A DNA stretch of 64,000 bases from Vespula vulgaris (GCF_905475345.1 NC_066586.1:13924400-13988399); one strand, 5' to 3'; positions 49,297 through 61,104 are shown, counted from the first letter of the stretch. The notes: generated by a model from the letters alone, not told the origin. Numbers and translations are program-made.

Positions 49297-50740
49297 AAAA
49301 ATTTATCAATGATCGATAAATCGTTATGATGTCCGTAAGATACGTTCGAGAAGTATTAGAAAAACGAAAAAAATTTGTAAAAAAAATATCAAATGAAATC
49401 TTGCTTTACTATCGAAGCTAATGTAACGGATAGGTAAAGTTTCTTTTAATGATATTTGAAGGATGGATCATTTGACAAAAAAAAGAAAAAAGAAGAATAA
49501 ATAAGTAGAAGAAAAACGTAATGGATACCAAATGTTATAGGGATACATCATTCAGAAAGAAGAAACGCCATTATTTAATACTTTCAACGTAAACAACGTA
49601 TTGTATGCACGCTTATCGGTCACTAAGATCATCGATAAGGTTTGGATTAGCCGTTAAGTGAATCGTCAAATCGTTTCTACCTTCCCCAGGCTTGATGCAT
49701 GGACACATGTATCGCATGCTGTGCAAACAGACCATGGGTGCACGATATCCCTCCCTTCTTCATTCCCCTCCTCTGTCCCTCCTTTACTCTCTTTTCACCA
49801 TAAGTCCTATCTTCTTTTTCTCCCAGGGGGTTCTCCTTCACTCTTTTGCTCGTTCACACGTACATAGATGAGCTCTCGTATTCTGTCTGTCTGTCTCTCT
49901 GTCTCTCTCTCTCTTTCTGTCTTTCATTTTGTTCTCTCTTTTTTTTTCTCCTCGTCACTTAGCTCCGTTCGATTCCTCGGCTACTCTTCTTTTTTTCTCT
50001 CCCCGAGAGTCGTATCGGGCTGCCGTCTGTTTATCCAGCTGCCGTATTTAAATGTCTCTCGGCTCCTCTAACGCACCGTAAAATTATATGCAAAAATCCC
50101 TATAAAATATGTAAGTCCCCTTTAATGCACCGAGAAATTGTCGCGTTAGGTCGACTCGCCTATGGGATTATTATGTCGTCTTCGCGTGGCCCAATGGGAT
50201 GAATGCTCGAAGATGTGAAAGAATGGGGGGCTCCGATGAATATTCCTATTGGGGGAGTTTCCTCGTCGCGAAACAAAAAAAAAGAGAGAGAGAGAAAGAG
50301 AGAGAAAAAAAAGGATGCAACCCAATCGGATGTTACGCTCGACATTTAATGCAAGAACGAAAGTCATTCGTGATTCATAGGCGAATGTGATAATTAATGA
50401 TTCCTGTTTCTGTTTTTTTTTTTCTTTCTTTCTTTCCTTTTTTTCTTTTTCAGAAACGAAATATAACCACGCTGCGAACTTTTTCGTGAAAGAAGATTTT
50501 AATGATATAAAATTTAGTCAAGAACGTTACATATCTATATTTTTTCCGTTGAATTAATTAAGCGTTAATTAAGAAATTGTTGGATCGGGTTTAATTTTAT
50601 TTTTGAAGAAAAAAAAAAAAGAAAAAAAAGAAAAGAACTGTGTTGTTCGCGAAAGACTACTTCTTTTTTCTTTATAAAGTCGTATCTATAATATATAAAT
50701 ACCAATCAGTTTCTTTTTTCTATAAGAAAATTACTGAAGA

Positions 50741-50786
<46 letters not shown>

Positions 50787-50854
50787 GAAAAAAAAAAATT
50801 AGGTTACTCTCGATAATCTCAGAGAAGGCAAGAGCATTCCCAATAACAAACCAG

Positions 50855-50910
50855 TTTGTTCGTTCATTCGTTCGTTCGTTCGTTCGTACGTTCGTTCGTT
50901 CGTTCATTCG
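50855..50910 (+). repeat. (GTTC)n array
   Basis: A tetranucleotide array with CATT and GTAC variants is followed within 50 bases by a (GAAA)n array. Confidence 0.9.
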
Positions 50911-50959
50911 TCGCGGAAGAAGAAAAAAAGAATGAAAGAAATAAAGAAAGAAATAAGGA

Positions 50960-51011
<52 letters not shown>

Positions 51012-51495
51012 AGGAACAGGAGCGAGTCCTTCGTGGAAAGGAGAGGAACGACGTTTTTTCGTTGAGCGATTCGTCATAGTTTGTTATACGTGGAACTTAC
51101 ACGCGGAGAAGAGTCCGTATCAAGATGTGTGGTCCGGTAATTAACGGCTGGACCGTACCGCATTCAGAAGCATATAATATATCACGTCCGGCCCATCACC
51201 GCCGATACTACCGACGCGGAATTTGAAAAACCACTATCGCCGCTCTGGCGAATTAAGGAAGACAGATTGGCCGATAGAATGTTGCCGAGCTTTTTATCGT
51301 CGTCCGTCACATGTGCGAACTATCGCGATGAGATTTCTTTCGATGACGTATGTATCTATGTATGTAAGTTCTGTATTGAGTTCGAAAGGGAAAAAGAAAA
51401 AATAATTAACAACTACGATCAAAAAGTTGTACGATCTTCGTGAGTCTTCTTTTTCTTTTTTTATATAGATACCGTAGATAATATGCGAATAAAAA

Positions 51496-51522
51496 ATAAT
51501 AATAATGACAATAATAATAATA

Positions 51523-51568
<46 letters not shown>

Positions 51569-51569
51569 T
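51496..51569 (+). repeat. (AAT)n array
   Basis: An AT-only trinucleotide array of more than 20 units. Confidence 0.95.
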
Positions 51570-51761
51570 AAAGTATAGATCGTACAGTTCGAGCGAAAAG
51601 ATCAAGATCGTCGTAGATCGTCGCAGTTGGTGGTAACTTGGAGACTGAGAAAGTATATGAGTGAGTGAGAAAGAGAAAGAGAAGGAGAGGAAGAGAGAGA
51701 GAGAAAGGTCGGGATGCATAGCAATTTGTAGGTATCAGCTAGCAGGTTGTCAGGTGTCAAT

Positions 51762-51846
51762 GGGGGGCCCGATGTCAGCAGGGGTTCCGTTGGGTAACGC
51801 CGCTAATACCAGGAGCGCTTATTCCGATGGCCCCCCGCGATTCCAC
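51762..51846. other. Inverted repeat GGGGGGCC/GGCCCCCC
   Basis: Eight-base GC-only arms (51762-51769 and 51839-51846) enclose 69 bases that contain a CGTT/AACG mini-stem. The block is unique and CpG-containing, between a GA tract and a CT-rich stretch. Confidence 0.45.
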
Positions 51847-52310
51847 GCCACGTTCCTTTCCTCTTTCTCCTCTCATTTTGTATCGTTTTATCTTCATTTC
51901 TGTCACCGTCTTTCCTTCTTCCCCTCTTTCTCTTCTTCTTTCGTAAAATATCGTACGAGTATTCGAAGCGGCTTCGTTAAAATTTAGAAACTTGCCCGTT
52001 ACCGGTAATAAATTTCTTCGATATTTTACACGAAATCATTATGATATGATTTATGTACGTATTTTACTGTACCCATCGAAAAGAATTTTTGATAAAGAGT
52101 TTTACAGAATATACGATAGAATCGATAGTAATAGATGAAGATGAGAGAATAGTTCATTTCGATCAATAGATCTATCGAAAATGTATAAACTGTAATAATA
52201 ATAATGACATTATCAACGCAAGAGTCATTACGAATGTAGATCAAATGAAAAACCTATAGTATCCTTCGAAATGTATCGTTAAATAATACACCAAGTAGGA
52301 TTGATATAAT

Positions 52311-52364
52311 ATTGGGTGCATAAATTAATGTAATTAATAAATTAATATAATATATGCACCCAAT
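52311..52364. mobile_element. Mini inverted-repeat element, mariner-end-like
   Basis: ATTGGGTGCATA (52311-52322) and TATGCACCCAAT (52353-52364) are perfect 12-bp terminal inverted repeats around 30 AT-rich bases. The TTGGGTGCA start resembles ends of mariner-type elements, which insert at TA. A TA is present on the left, but the right flank is TC, so a clean target duplication is absent. It could be a deletion remnant or simply a hairpin. Confidence 0.3.
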
Positions 52365-53604
52365 CGGATGACAGAGATTTTTTTCTTTTTCTGTCCTTTC
52401 ATAATCATCGAATCATAACAACAAAAAGCAGAGTGTGAAAGAGAGATAGAGAAAGAGAGAAAGAGAGAAAGATAGAGAGACAGAGAGACAGTAAAAGAGT
52501 GAGGGAGAAAAGAGAAAAGAGGAAAAGAAACGAGTTTGCTCGTCTATGGGATTAAAATAATCCATGTGGTGGACGTTGGCATTGTACACTTTTGCCACGT
52601 TCATTGTATTAACAGTGTAAGAACGATGCCGTACGATATGCTTATTACCGAAGCACACCGGATGGAGATCAATATTCATAAGTTAGCTGCGTTCGGTACG
52701 ACACACCGAGCTCGCCGACTGTGGCGACCGGGCATTATTATTTTAATCAGTCCGTATAATGTCTAACTGCAAATTACATAGTGGATTCGCTTAACGACCG
52801 GAAGAAGCTACGCCGTCGCGGCCATCCCAGCCGGATGAGGAGTTACTCTACGAAACCGGAAAAAAGATATGCACGCTTCGCGACGTAATTCGACGCATTT
52901 TAAATGGCCGACTCGCGTTTCGTTCGATATCAAATTGTCGTAGGACTTTGGAGGTCACCGTATTACGATAAGCCGAATACCTAAGAATTCGTTCGTTTTT
53001 TTCTCTCTCTTTTCCTTTTTTTTTTATTTCTCATCTTTATTTCTCCTCCAATCCATCGAAAATTTTATCTCGCGTCAGATTTCTTTCGTTCTTTATCACA
53101 CAAGCAAATTATTTTTCGTGATTTCGTCGAATTTTTTGGGCATATAACCTGCCAAGTACGTAAGTAAACGTGTATGGTTTTTTTTGTTTTTTTGTTTTTT
53201 TGTTTTTTTTTTTAAATTTATTTACTTATTTTTTCTTTTTTTTTATCGGACGACGACCATCTTCCCAGAATCACCCTTATCGATTTCGCGTTAAAAGAAA
53301 TAAGAATATAAGTATATTTATTCATGCTTCACCGTTATTTTTTTCTTTATAGTTGAAACCTTAATGACCGGATATATATGTGCATAATATGCATATATAT
53401 ATGCATATATTCATGTCATTTGAAATCCATTGACCTTTCATATTTATCCAGGCTTCTTTAAAATCAACTTCCATATTTAAAAATATCCAAGGCTTCGTTT
53501 TCGCTCATAAGGTTCACTTTTAACCTTAGCATCGTAATTCTTCATACATTGGAAGAAAGAAAGGAAGAAAAAAGAGAGAAAGAAATAGAGAGAAAGAGAA
53601 AGAA

Positions 53605-53638
<34 letters not shown>

Positions 53639-53959
53639 TGCTAAATGCGCCTCGAAATCCATTTCCCCTGGGAAAAAAAGAAAGATAGAAAAAAGAAAAT
53701 GAAGATACAAAAGAGAAAGAGGAAAAGAAACGAAGTCGATCTCGTATTCGACGCGTGTACAGGGATCGTAGCTAACGATTTTCACGGTAATGATCGGAAC
53801 ATCTGCAATAAGGCGACATCATTTTTCACGATTTAATCCAGCTCGATCTGTTTCGAATCTCGCTCGCTTCTCAATCCTCCTCTCTCTCCTCCCACCCTTT
53901 CCGTTTCAGTCTGCCCTTATCGCGTTGAAAGTAGGTAAGAGAAAGAAAGAGAAAGAAAA

Positions 53960-54001
<42 letters not shown>

Positions 54002-54325
54002 GACTTTTAATTACCGACATATCACCGTCCGAGAGAAGAAGAAAGAAAAAAAAAGATAAAGAGAAAGAAAAAGAAAAAGATTGAGGGTGGAACATCGAGG
54101 AGTTCGTTATTGATTGCTACCTTGTTTATTGTATATTTTAGATTTAATTCGAAGAGCTGGGAGAGCACCGGGTCAGAAGGCACGTTAAGAAAAGAGGGAG
54201 AGAAAGAGAGAGAGAAAGAAAAAGTGAGCGAACGAGAGAGAGAGAGAGAGAGAGGTAGCGAGGCTGCAATAGCTGTCAAACGGTTTCTCGTTTTTAAATC
54301 CCTCTTGTAAAGTAAAATGAGACAA

Positions 54326-54327
<2 letters not shown>

Positions 54328-54366
<39 letters not shown>
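54328..54366 (+). repeat. (CT)n, 39 bp
   Basis: A pure dinucleotide tract. GA-rich tracts lie just upstream (53968-53998 and 54195-54255), another opposed arrangement. Confidence 0.9.
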
Positions 54367-54368
<2 letters not shown>

Positions 54369-54582
54369 TCTTTTACTCTCTCTTTTCTGCTCTCACCGTC
54401 GTTTCTTCCTCACTCCTCGCGCTCTTTCGTAGATCGTAGAGCCAATCCTCTGCTCTCGGAGGGTCACAAGGTGGAAGCAGAAGCTCTCGTCATCCTCTCC
54501 TTTTCTTTCACCCACAACCACCATCATCCCCAGGAACTACCCTTGCGATCAGCCCCTCTTCTTTTTCTTCTGTTTTTTTCTT

Positions 54583-54637
54583 TTTCTTCTTCTTCTTCTT
54601 CTTCTTCTTCTTCTTCTTCTTCTTCTTCTTCTTCTTC
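54583..54637 (+). repeat. (TTC)n array
   Basis: A pure trinucleotide array of about 18 units. Confidence 0.95.
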
Positions 54638-55503
54638 TCTGATAATTCGCGTCAATACAATCGTGTACTCTTTTCTCTCTTTCTCTCTCTTTCTCTATCT
54701 GTATCTATCTATCTTCTATCTTTCTTTCCTTTTATCTATCTGTCTCTTTCTCTCTCTCTCTCTCTCTCTTTTTCTATCTCTCTGTAGCACCCTCTTTGTC
54801 AGATAGGAGGAAGGTGCTCCCGAAGATTTAGCGTTTGACAGTTTTATTGGCCGGTGTCGATTGGATTTCGAAATCATGCCGCGAACGTAGTATCTCGCGA
54901 GATATCCTCTCGATACTCTCGAATCTCGGGCATGAACCGAAAGATTTTACGGTCCGTGAATGAAAATTCAAATTAATTCTATGATCACGACGAGGGTGGC
55001 GACCGAGATAATAGAAATTATGGAAAGTTTCAGTAGAGATCTTTATTTTCTTTATGATTCATTTACTTCTTCCCTTTTCTTTCTTCTTTTTTTCTTTTCT
55101 TTTCTTTTCTTTTTGTTTTCTTTCTGTCTTTTTTTTTCACTTTTTTTATTCTTTCCCATATACGAAATAAATTTTTGAGATTGCCGTCGAAGGCTAAGTC
55201 GACGAATGTGAGTGCAAATGAAAGAAAATGAAATAAACTAGTTGGTTGATCCGTTAAAGGTAGGAGAGGATAAAACGTGGTATCGACTTGGTAAAAATTA
55301 CATCGACTCTTTTCTTCAAACACATACATACTTATACGTACATACGTATATACATATGTGTGTGTATGTACATATATGTTTATATATATATATATAGCTA
55401 TATACGTCTGCATCAACCTGCTCGATCTCGTTTACAGGTATCTACCTACCTACCTACCTACTATCGTTTGCGAGGATCGACAATCGCGGAATTTCATTTG
55501 TAG

Positions 55504-55556
55504 GCCGCATGGTTGTAGTGATAAATAACGGGGATATAAATGACGTATGTACGTGC
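55504..55556 (+). CDS. Candidate micro-exon, unknown
   Basis: AATTTCATTTGTAG forms an acceptor and GTAAGTTTC at 55557 a consensus donor, with one frame open between them (RMVVVINNGDINDVCTC). It is only 53 bases. Both signals are good but coincidence is likely in AT-rich sequence. Confidence 0.12.
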
Positions 55557-55854
55557 GTAAGTTTCGAGACACAAGTATCTATAGACATACACATACATGC
55601 ATTGGTACATAACGTGTATTTACGCGAACGGTTATATAGGATATATGTGTATCGTGCAAACTGTTAAAACTCGCTGCTCGCAAGGCCGAGAAGAGGTAGT
55701 ACATAGACTTATTTAATAATTTATATTATGCACCGTGGACATAAATCGATGGTCCGAAAGGGCAAAAAGAAGGGCATGATGTATGGGCTAATTTGACGTA
55801 TCGCGGGGGCCACCGATCGTAGCCGCCATGTATGGCTGAATGACCGACTGTAAA

Positions 55855-56130
55855 TTACTGGCACGTCGTGCAAAAAGCGTCGGGAGGGTCTCGAGGTTCT
55901 CTTGACTGACGTTCGACGTCCATCGGCGTCGAAGTCTCATCGACACTCGAATCCCCATTAGCTTCGCTCGATGTAAACGTTAAATCGACCTCTCTTCGAA
56001 GGATCTTCTCTCTTTCTTTCTCTTTCTTTATCCTTATTCCACTTTTCCACAGGAGAAACCTGCCCTTCTCCAAGACTTCCAATTTCGTAGTTGCTTTCGT
56101 TACGGTGGAACGAGCTAAGCTATCGAACAT
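55855..56130 (-). CDS. Open frame of 91 codons, unknown
   Basis: This minus-strand frame ends with a hydrophilic, non-repetitive segment (LRREVDLTFTSSEANGDSS, VDETSTPMDVERQSREPRD, then FCTTCQ and stop). Its middle is Lys/Glu-rich from a purine tract. The annotated start is not a convincing ATG context. No domain is recognised. Confidence 0.15.
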   Translation of the reverse strand: MFDSLARSTVTKATTKLEVLEKGRFLLWKSGIRIKKEKEREKILRREVDLTFTSSEANGDSSVDETSTPMDVERQSREPRDPPDAFCTTCQ

Positions 56131-56192
56131 GTTCCTTATATTTTTCTAACATATGACATACGATGAATAAACATAGATGATTAATTGGCCTC

Positions 56193-56229
<37 letters not shown>

Positions 56230-56548
56230 TTACGTTAACCTTAGAAACAACTAATTTCGTCATCTATTAAATAGATACAAAAAGAAATAAAGGAAGGTGT
56301 CGACGTTGTTGTTGTAAGATGAATTTTTTCGTTGGTCAATGTCTCTTTTTTCTTTCTTCGACAAATTCGATCGAATAAAACATTTCCATCGTTTAAAAAA
56401 GAGAAGAGAAAGAGAGAGAAAGGGAGAGGTAGAGGTAGAGGGAGAGATAGAGTAAGAAATATTTGTTTAAGCACGGATTACTACGAACTATGGGGAACGC
56501 ATTCTGCGGCGACGTTTTTGTCGCGGAATTTGTTGGACCACCGCCGAG

Positions 56549-56839
56549 ATGAAGCTGTTCTTTCTCTCGCTCGAACTACTAGTTCCTTCCTTCCTTCCTT
56601 CCTCACCGTTCAAGAAGTTCTTCCCTCTCTTTCGTAAAATTCTCACGCGTGCCTTCGACGGAATCGAGGCCACCGCGAGAAAAAAACTGCTCGGCTTGTG
56701 TCTCGTGGTGTACGGACGAATTTCTGAGATCTTCGAATTGTTGCTCGATGTGATTCGTTCCTTTTTTTTCTCCTTTCCTTTCCTTTCCTTTTCTTTTCTT
56801 TTCTTTTCTTTGTTTTTCTTGATTTCGAGAAACAATTAA
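56549..56839 (+). CDS. ORF of 96 aa with hydrophobic N-terminus, unknown
   Basis: An ATG in the context GCCGAGATGAAG opens MKLFFLSLELLVPSFLPS, which resembles a signal peptide. KKFFPLFRKILTRAFDGIEA and KKLLGLCLVVYGRISEIFEL follow. The last part is low-complexity Phe/Ser from a T-rich tract. Codon third positions in 56549-56760 favour C/G. Other frames are open, including one reading DYYELWGTHSAATF. No family is recognised. Confidence 0.2.
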   Translation: MKLFFLSLELLVPSFLPSSPFKKFFPLFRKILTRAFDGIEATARKKLLGLCLVVYGRISEIFELLLDVIRSFFFSFPFLSFSFLFFSLFFLISRNN

Positions 56840-57488
56840 TTTAATAACGATAAATGGATAATCGCTAGCTGTTATTAAGACAATTAAAAGAAATAGGATC
56901 AAAAATATTTACTCACGTATCGTCGCGAAACGAGAATAAGCTTATGGATCATGGTTTTTTTTTTTCTTTCTGTATTCTTTTCCTTTTCGTTATTCCTTTC
57001 GTCCATAAAATATTTTACAATATGCAAAAGATTTCGAAAGTATCGTGCGAGTCATCAGAGATATACGACATTCGTTGAATTTACTTCAAACGAGAAGGAA
57101 TAAATTCGAAATAAAAATTCATCGATCCAATGCATCAATACACACACACATATTTCCTATAGAAAAGATTTTAATCGTAGGGAAAAGAATAATAGAATAC
57201 TGGGAGATAGGGTAGAAAACACAGAGGAGCATCTACCTTAGAAAGCCACCCACGGAGCGAGAAGATCCGAGTGAGGATTTCTCTTGATCATTTCGATCGC
57301 GCCGGCTCGCCTTTATGTGCATATTATGTATTTATTATGGCGGCCTACCGAGAACCGGTGCGACAAAACCATAGGAGCCTTAAAGGAGTAGAAGCCCGAG
57401 CATCGTCGTTTTGCTCGAAGCACTGAGGGAGAAGAGAACCCACACTCTTCTCGTTCCACGTAATGTTCTGATCCTGGCGGGTCGCTTG

Positions 57489-57525
<37 letters not shown>

Positions 57526-57601
57526 ATCTCTCTCTATCTCTCTCTATCTTTCTATCTCTTTCTCTCTACATCTCTGTCCTCGTCGTTCGTCGTGGGGCTC
57601 A

Positions 57602-57760
57602 TTAATTGACACCGCGATACTTGCCCGGCCCGATCTTGGTGGTCCACTTGCCTTTAACGATACCCGGTCTCTCATCGATTTCGATCCTTGTCGCCGGACC
57701 GATCGCGATCTCCTCGCCGATCCACAGGAAAGCTCGCGAATCATCTCGCAAAAAGATCCT
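57602..57760 (-). CDS. Candidate C-terminal coding block, strand uncertain
   Basis: The minus strand is open for 52 codons to a TAA at 57602-57604, reading WIGEEIAIGPATRIEIDERP then GIVKGKWTTKIGPGKYRGVN. First codon positions are strongly purine and codons are GC-rich, as in genes. However, the plus strand is open in the same phase, and no CAG/TAG acceptor lies between the upstream stop and the block. No family is recognised. Confidence 0.2.
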   Translation of the reverse strand, partial: RIFLRDDSRAFLWIGEEIAIGPATRIEIDERPGIVKGKWTTKIGPGKYRGVN

Positions 57761-58775
57761 TCACGGTTCTCCTTCTATTTCTCCTTTCATCGTTGCGAAA
57801 CATTCAGGAATCTCGCGAAGAAAGGAAAACGGTGTGTGTTCGTTCGTTTGATTCCATAGAAAAAGAAGAAGATGAGGAAAAAGAAGAAGAGGAAGAAAAG
57901 GAAGAAGAAGAAGAAGAAGAAAATGAAGGAAGATGATGAAGGATGACGAAAAAGTAAGAAAAAGAGATAAGCATATACTAAAAATGAAAAAGTGCGTCTG
58001 GAATTATCGCAATCGAATTATCCTAGTGATTATATAAAAAGATAAAGATAGAATGTTGTTTGGTCCTCTCAATTTTCTTCGAATCTTACAAATTTTGATT
58101 AGATCAAACGAGAAAGCCAATGAAGTGGAATACAATAAAAAGATTGGAGTATCTCGAGAAGATTCATCGACTTGACGGAGTAATTCTCTGCCTTCTTGGA
58201 AGGCAGTTTCAAATTCAAAGAACTCGACTCGAAATTCACGGAATTCGACGTTCGAGCGGTTCTGATGAGAATCTCTTGGTGAAGTACGATACTTTGCTTT
58301 GTATCTCACAAAGGACTTGGTGTCTCTTCTTTTTTCTCTTTTCTTTCTTTCTTTTTCCTTTTTTTTCTTTTTCTTTTTTACTATTTTTTTTTCTATCAGT
58401 TAATTATCTATTTTCGGTTATCTTATTGAAGCTTCTTTTAATCAACTTGATTGATAAGATTAATGAATAAGTCCTGTTAAATATCAACATTATATTTATC
58501 AGTCCCTTTTAAAAATCAATGGAAACGACCAATGGAAATGTCTAAAAAAAGACAAAGAAAAAACGAATGAAAAAAAAAAGAAGAAGGAGAAAATTCTGTC
58601 GATTTTTCTCGTATTCGTACAGGACGAAATCTAAACGAAGAACTTTCGTACATCTCACGTACGATACTTATGGTTAGCATCCCGAGTTTTTCTTTGAACG
58701 TTGTCATACATTTATTGGACAATCTGTAAGCGACGAACGGACGAACGGACGGAGACAAGTCCGAGTTAGCGTTAG

Positions 58776-58985
58776 CTCGGTGAGGGTGATGATCGTTCGG
58801 TTACACTCGCGTCCTACTGGAACTGGGCCGATTCTCATAAACGCATTTACATTCCTTTCAATGTCGTGTCCACGTTTACCAAAGGCCACACGGTGAATTG
58901 CTATTCCGGGCCCGATTCGTTCGATTTGTCGGACGCCTCTAACAGCCATAAGTTCTGCGCACAGAATTCGATAGCAGACGCGTAA
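58776..58985 (+). CDS. Candidate terminal exon, unknown product
   Basis: The frame opens after GTTAG at 58771-58775 and ends in TAA at 58983-58985. It reads SVTLASYWNWADSHKRIYIP, FNVVSTFTKGHTVNCYSG and FDLSDASNSHKFCAQNS. Adenine is rare at third codon positions. The minus strand is also open (58704-58949, RIGPGIAIHRVAFGKRG). The acceptor lacks a pyrimidine tract. It lies 3.3 kb before the TNF-like exon, but I see no TNF signature in it. Confidence 0.2.
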   Translation, partial: LGEGDDRSVTLASYWNWADSHKRIYIPFNVVSTFTKGHTVNCYSGPDSFDLSDASNSHKFCAQNSIADA

Positions 58986-59050
58986 CAGAGAAGAACGAAA
59001 AAGAAAAAGAAAAAAAATATCGAAAGAGACAGCGCGCTCGCGCTCGCACT

Positions 59051-59053
<3 letters not shown>

Positions 59054-59092
<39 letters not shown>
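59054..59092 (+). repeat. (GA)n, 39 bp
   Basis: A pure dinucleotide tract, preceded by GCGCTCGCGCTCGC and followed by a 400-base A/G-only stretch (59100-59470) rich in AAAG and GGA units. Confidence 0.9.
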
Positions 59093-59096
<4 letters not shown>

Positions 59097-59960
59097 GGGA
59101 GGAATCGAAAAAGAAAAAAAGAAAGAAAGAAAAAAATGGAAAAAAAGAAAGAAAGATAAAGGAAAAAAAAAACGAATTTCGAGTAACGGAACGAAGTGAT
59201 ATTATTATACTACTTTTTCATTTTCTTCTCACGTTTCTTCACATCTCGAGATCGATTAGACGACGGCAGGAATTTAAAAAAAAAAAAAAAGAAAAAAGAA
59301 AAGAAAGAAAGAAAGAAAAAAAAGAAGTCCTAATCGTTTTCTAGCTGATGAAAAAAAAGAAAAGGAAAGAAAAAAGAAAAAGTAGAAAGAGAAAAGAGAA
59401 AAAGAAGGAGAAAAAGAAGAAGAAGGAGGAGGAGGAGGAGGAGGAGAAGGAAAAAAAAAAGAAGAGAAAGGAGAACGTTGTGGATGATGACGCGTTCGCG
59501 CGTAAGTATTCAAAGATCGATCGAAAGTTGGCCCGTTTCTCGACAAATTGTTATTCTGCCCGTCGACGATGTAATAATAAATTATGATTCTCTTTTGAAA
59601 TAGGTGGGTGCCATGGAGGATTCCTAACGGGGTCTCGTCTCTCTTTCTATCTGTCTCTCTATCTCTCTCTTTCTATATTTCTCTCTCTCTCTCTCTCTGT
59701 CTCTCTTTCTCTCTCGTGTTCTCTCTCGTGTTCTCTCTTCTCTCTGTCTCCGTCGAAGCGAGACTCTATATTTACGATTATAATGTCCGCATAGCATTAT
59801 TTCGATCTGGGAAACGCGAGCATGACGGAATGCCAGTCGGGCTATCATGCCGTCGCATAACAATACTTAACCGTTGGTACACATCGGCCACAGTGTTGCA
59901 CACGATGGACACGACGAACACGCATTGATATTCGAATCAGATATGAATATGATTATAGCG

Positions 59961-60204
59961 AGTAAAATGCGAGTTGAACTCCTCTTCGCATAACATGTCT
60001 CTATCTCTTTCCTCTTCCTCTTTCAAAAAGAAAAGAAAAAAGAAAAGAAAAAATAAAGGGATATAAATAAAAAATGCATTCGAAGTATAATATATACTTA
60101 TATGTACAACATGTATATGTACATAAGATGATAACTCGTAAAAATATAATTTTGTGATCATCATCGTGTCGGTCGAATTTTAATACCAATGTGAATAGAA
60201 AGAG

Positions 60205-60250
<46 letters not shown>

Positions 60251-60302
60251 AAATGTGATTTGAACACTTTTTCGCATAACGTGTCTCTTTTTCTCTTTTT
60301 CT
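59961..60302. repeat. Short diverged direct duplication, two copies
   Basis: A unit of about 50 bases (AGTAAAATG, then TTGAAC, TTCGCATAAC and TGTCTCT) occurs at 59961-60012 and again at 60247-60302, a 286-base offset. The copies differ at several positions and each is followed by CT-rich sequence. The interval between them holds AT-rich DNA and a 42-bp (AG)n tract. Confidence 0.6.
60207..60248 (+). repeat. (AG)n, 42 bp
   Basis: A pure dinucleotide tract immediately before the second copy of the duplicated unit at 60247. Confidence 0.95.
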
Positions 60303-60880
60303 TACTATGAACAAATAATACTTTCACATCGTTCACTTTCCGATAATGATCGTATCGTTATCGATTTTGAATCTTCGTATAAGAAATATATATACATTCG
60401 TTTCGTGAAAAGAAAGAAAAAGATAAGGATCGATACGACGTTACGTTGTTAGACGAACGCATGATAGTTGTTCTCCCATGAGTGTAATAGAGAATCGTGC
60501 ACGCGATGAGTTACTTTGAATCCTGTTGGTTATCCTGGAAAATTGCACGAGTTCGTTTCCTTTCCTTTCTTTTCTTTTCTCTCTTTTCTCTTCTCGTCTA
60601 TTCTATTCTATCGAGAAAGAGCCGGATTACATCGTCGAATGTGATCCGTGTCACGAGTATATTCTCTTAAGAAAGTATTCAGCGTGACTTGACTGCGATT
60701 ACCTTTCTAAACGCCTCCACGAAATTAGTGTATATCAATTGGTACATTTCCGTTGTCAAGAGAAATGGAGATAGAAGGAGAGAGAATGACAGAGAGAGAA
60801 AGAGAGAAAGAGATAGGAAAAGGGACAAACCAAAAAAAAAAAAAGTGAACCGGTCCTATCCTGGATAGTAATAAATATTA

Positions 60881-61063
60881 GTGGCCCACCCGTTGGTTAA
60901 GAACGATTGTAATTTCCAAGGAGCGTACGGTGCATTAGAACATGATCGTGTATGTGACACGCCACTTTGGTGTCATGGTGTTCCGCATCGTGCGTGGGAA
61001 CCGTCCAGGTCACGCGTCTACGTACCGCGTGCGGAATTGTTAAGTGGCCTAAGGAAACATTAG
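60881..61063 (+). CDS. Open frame of 60 codons over the stem-loop cluster
   Basis: The frame reads AHPLVKNDCNFQGAYGALE, HDRVCDTPLWCHGVPHRAW and SRSRVYVPRAELLSGLRKH to TAG. It is non-repetitive with several Cys, Trp and His residues. The minus strand has an acceptor-like CTAATGTTTCCTTAG and an open frame (HLTIPHAVRRRVTWTVP). The abundant inverted repeats here keep stops rare on both strands, so coding status is open. Confidence 0.15.
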   Translation: MAHPLVKNDCNFQGAYGALEHDRVCDTPLWCHGVPHRAWEPSRSRVYVPRAELLSGLRKH

Positions 61064-61104
61064 CTTGCCTTAGGCGATAGACGAATGTCTACGATCTATC
61101 GTAG
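60956..61104. other. Cluster of six consecutive stem-loops
   Basis: In order: GACAC/GTGTC (60956-60974); GTTCC/GGAAC (60980-61001) with an inner GCA/TGC; CACGCG/CGCGTG (61011-61031); GCCTAAGG/CCTTAGGC (61047-61075); TAGAC/GTCTA (61078-61091); CTACGAT/ATCGTAG (61089-61104). CGATAG/CTATCG (61075-61101) is an alternative to the last two. The block is unique, not microsatellite. Confidence 0.45.

Noticed and set aside
59348..59587. Lys/Glu-rich ORF with a GTAAGTA donor at 59492
   Set aside because: The peptide is a translation of an A/G-only repeat. Joining to the next acceptor (GAAATAG at 59603) runs into CT repeat.
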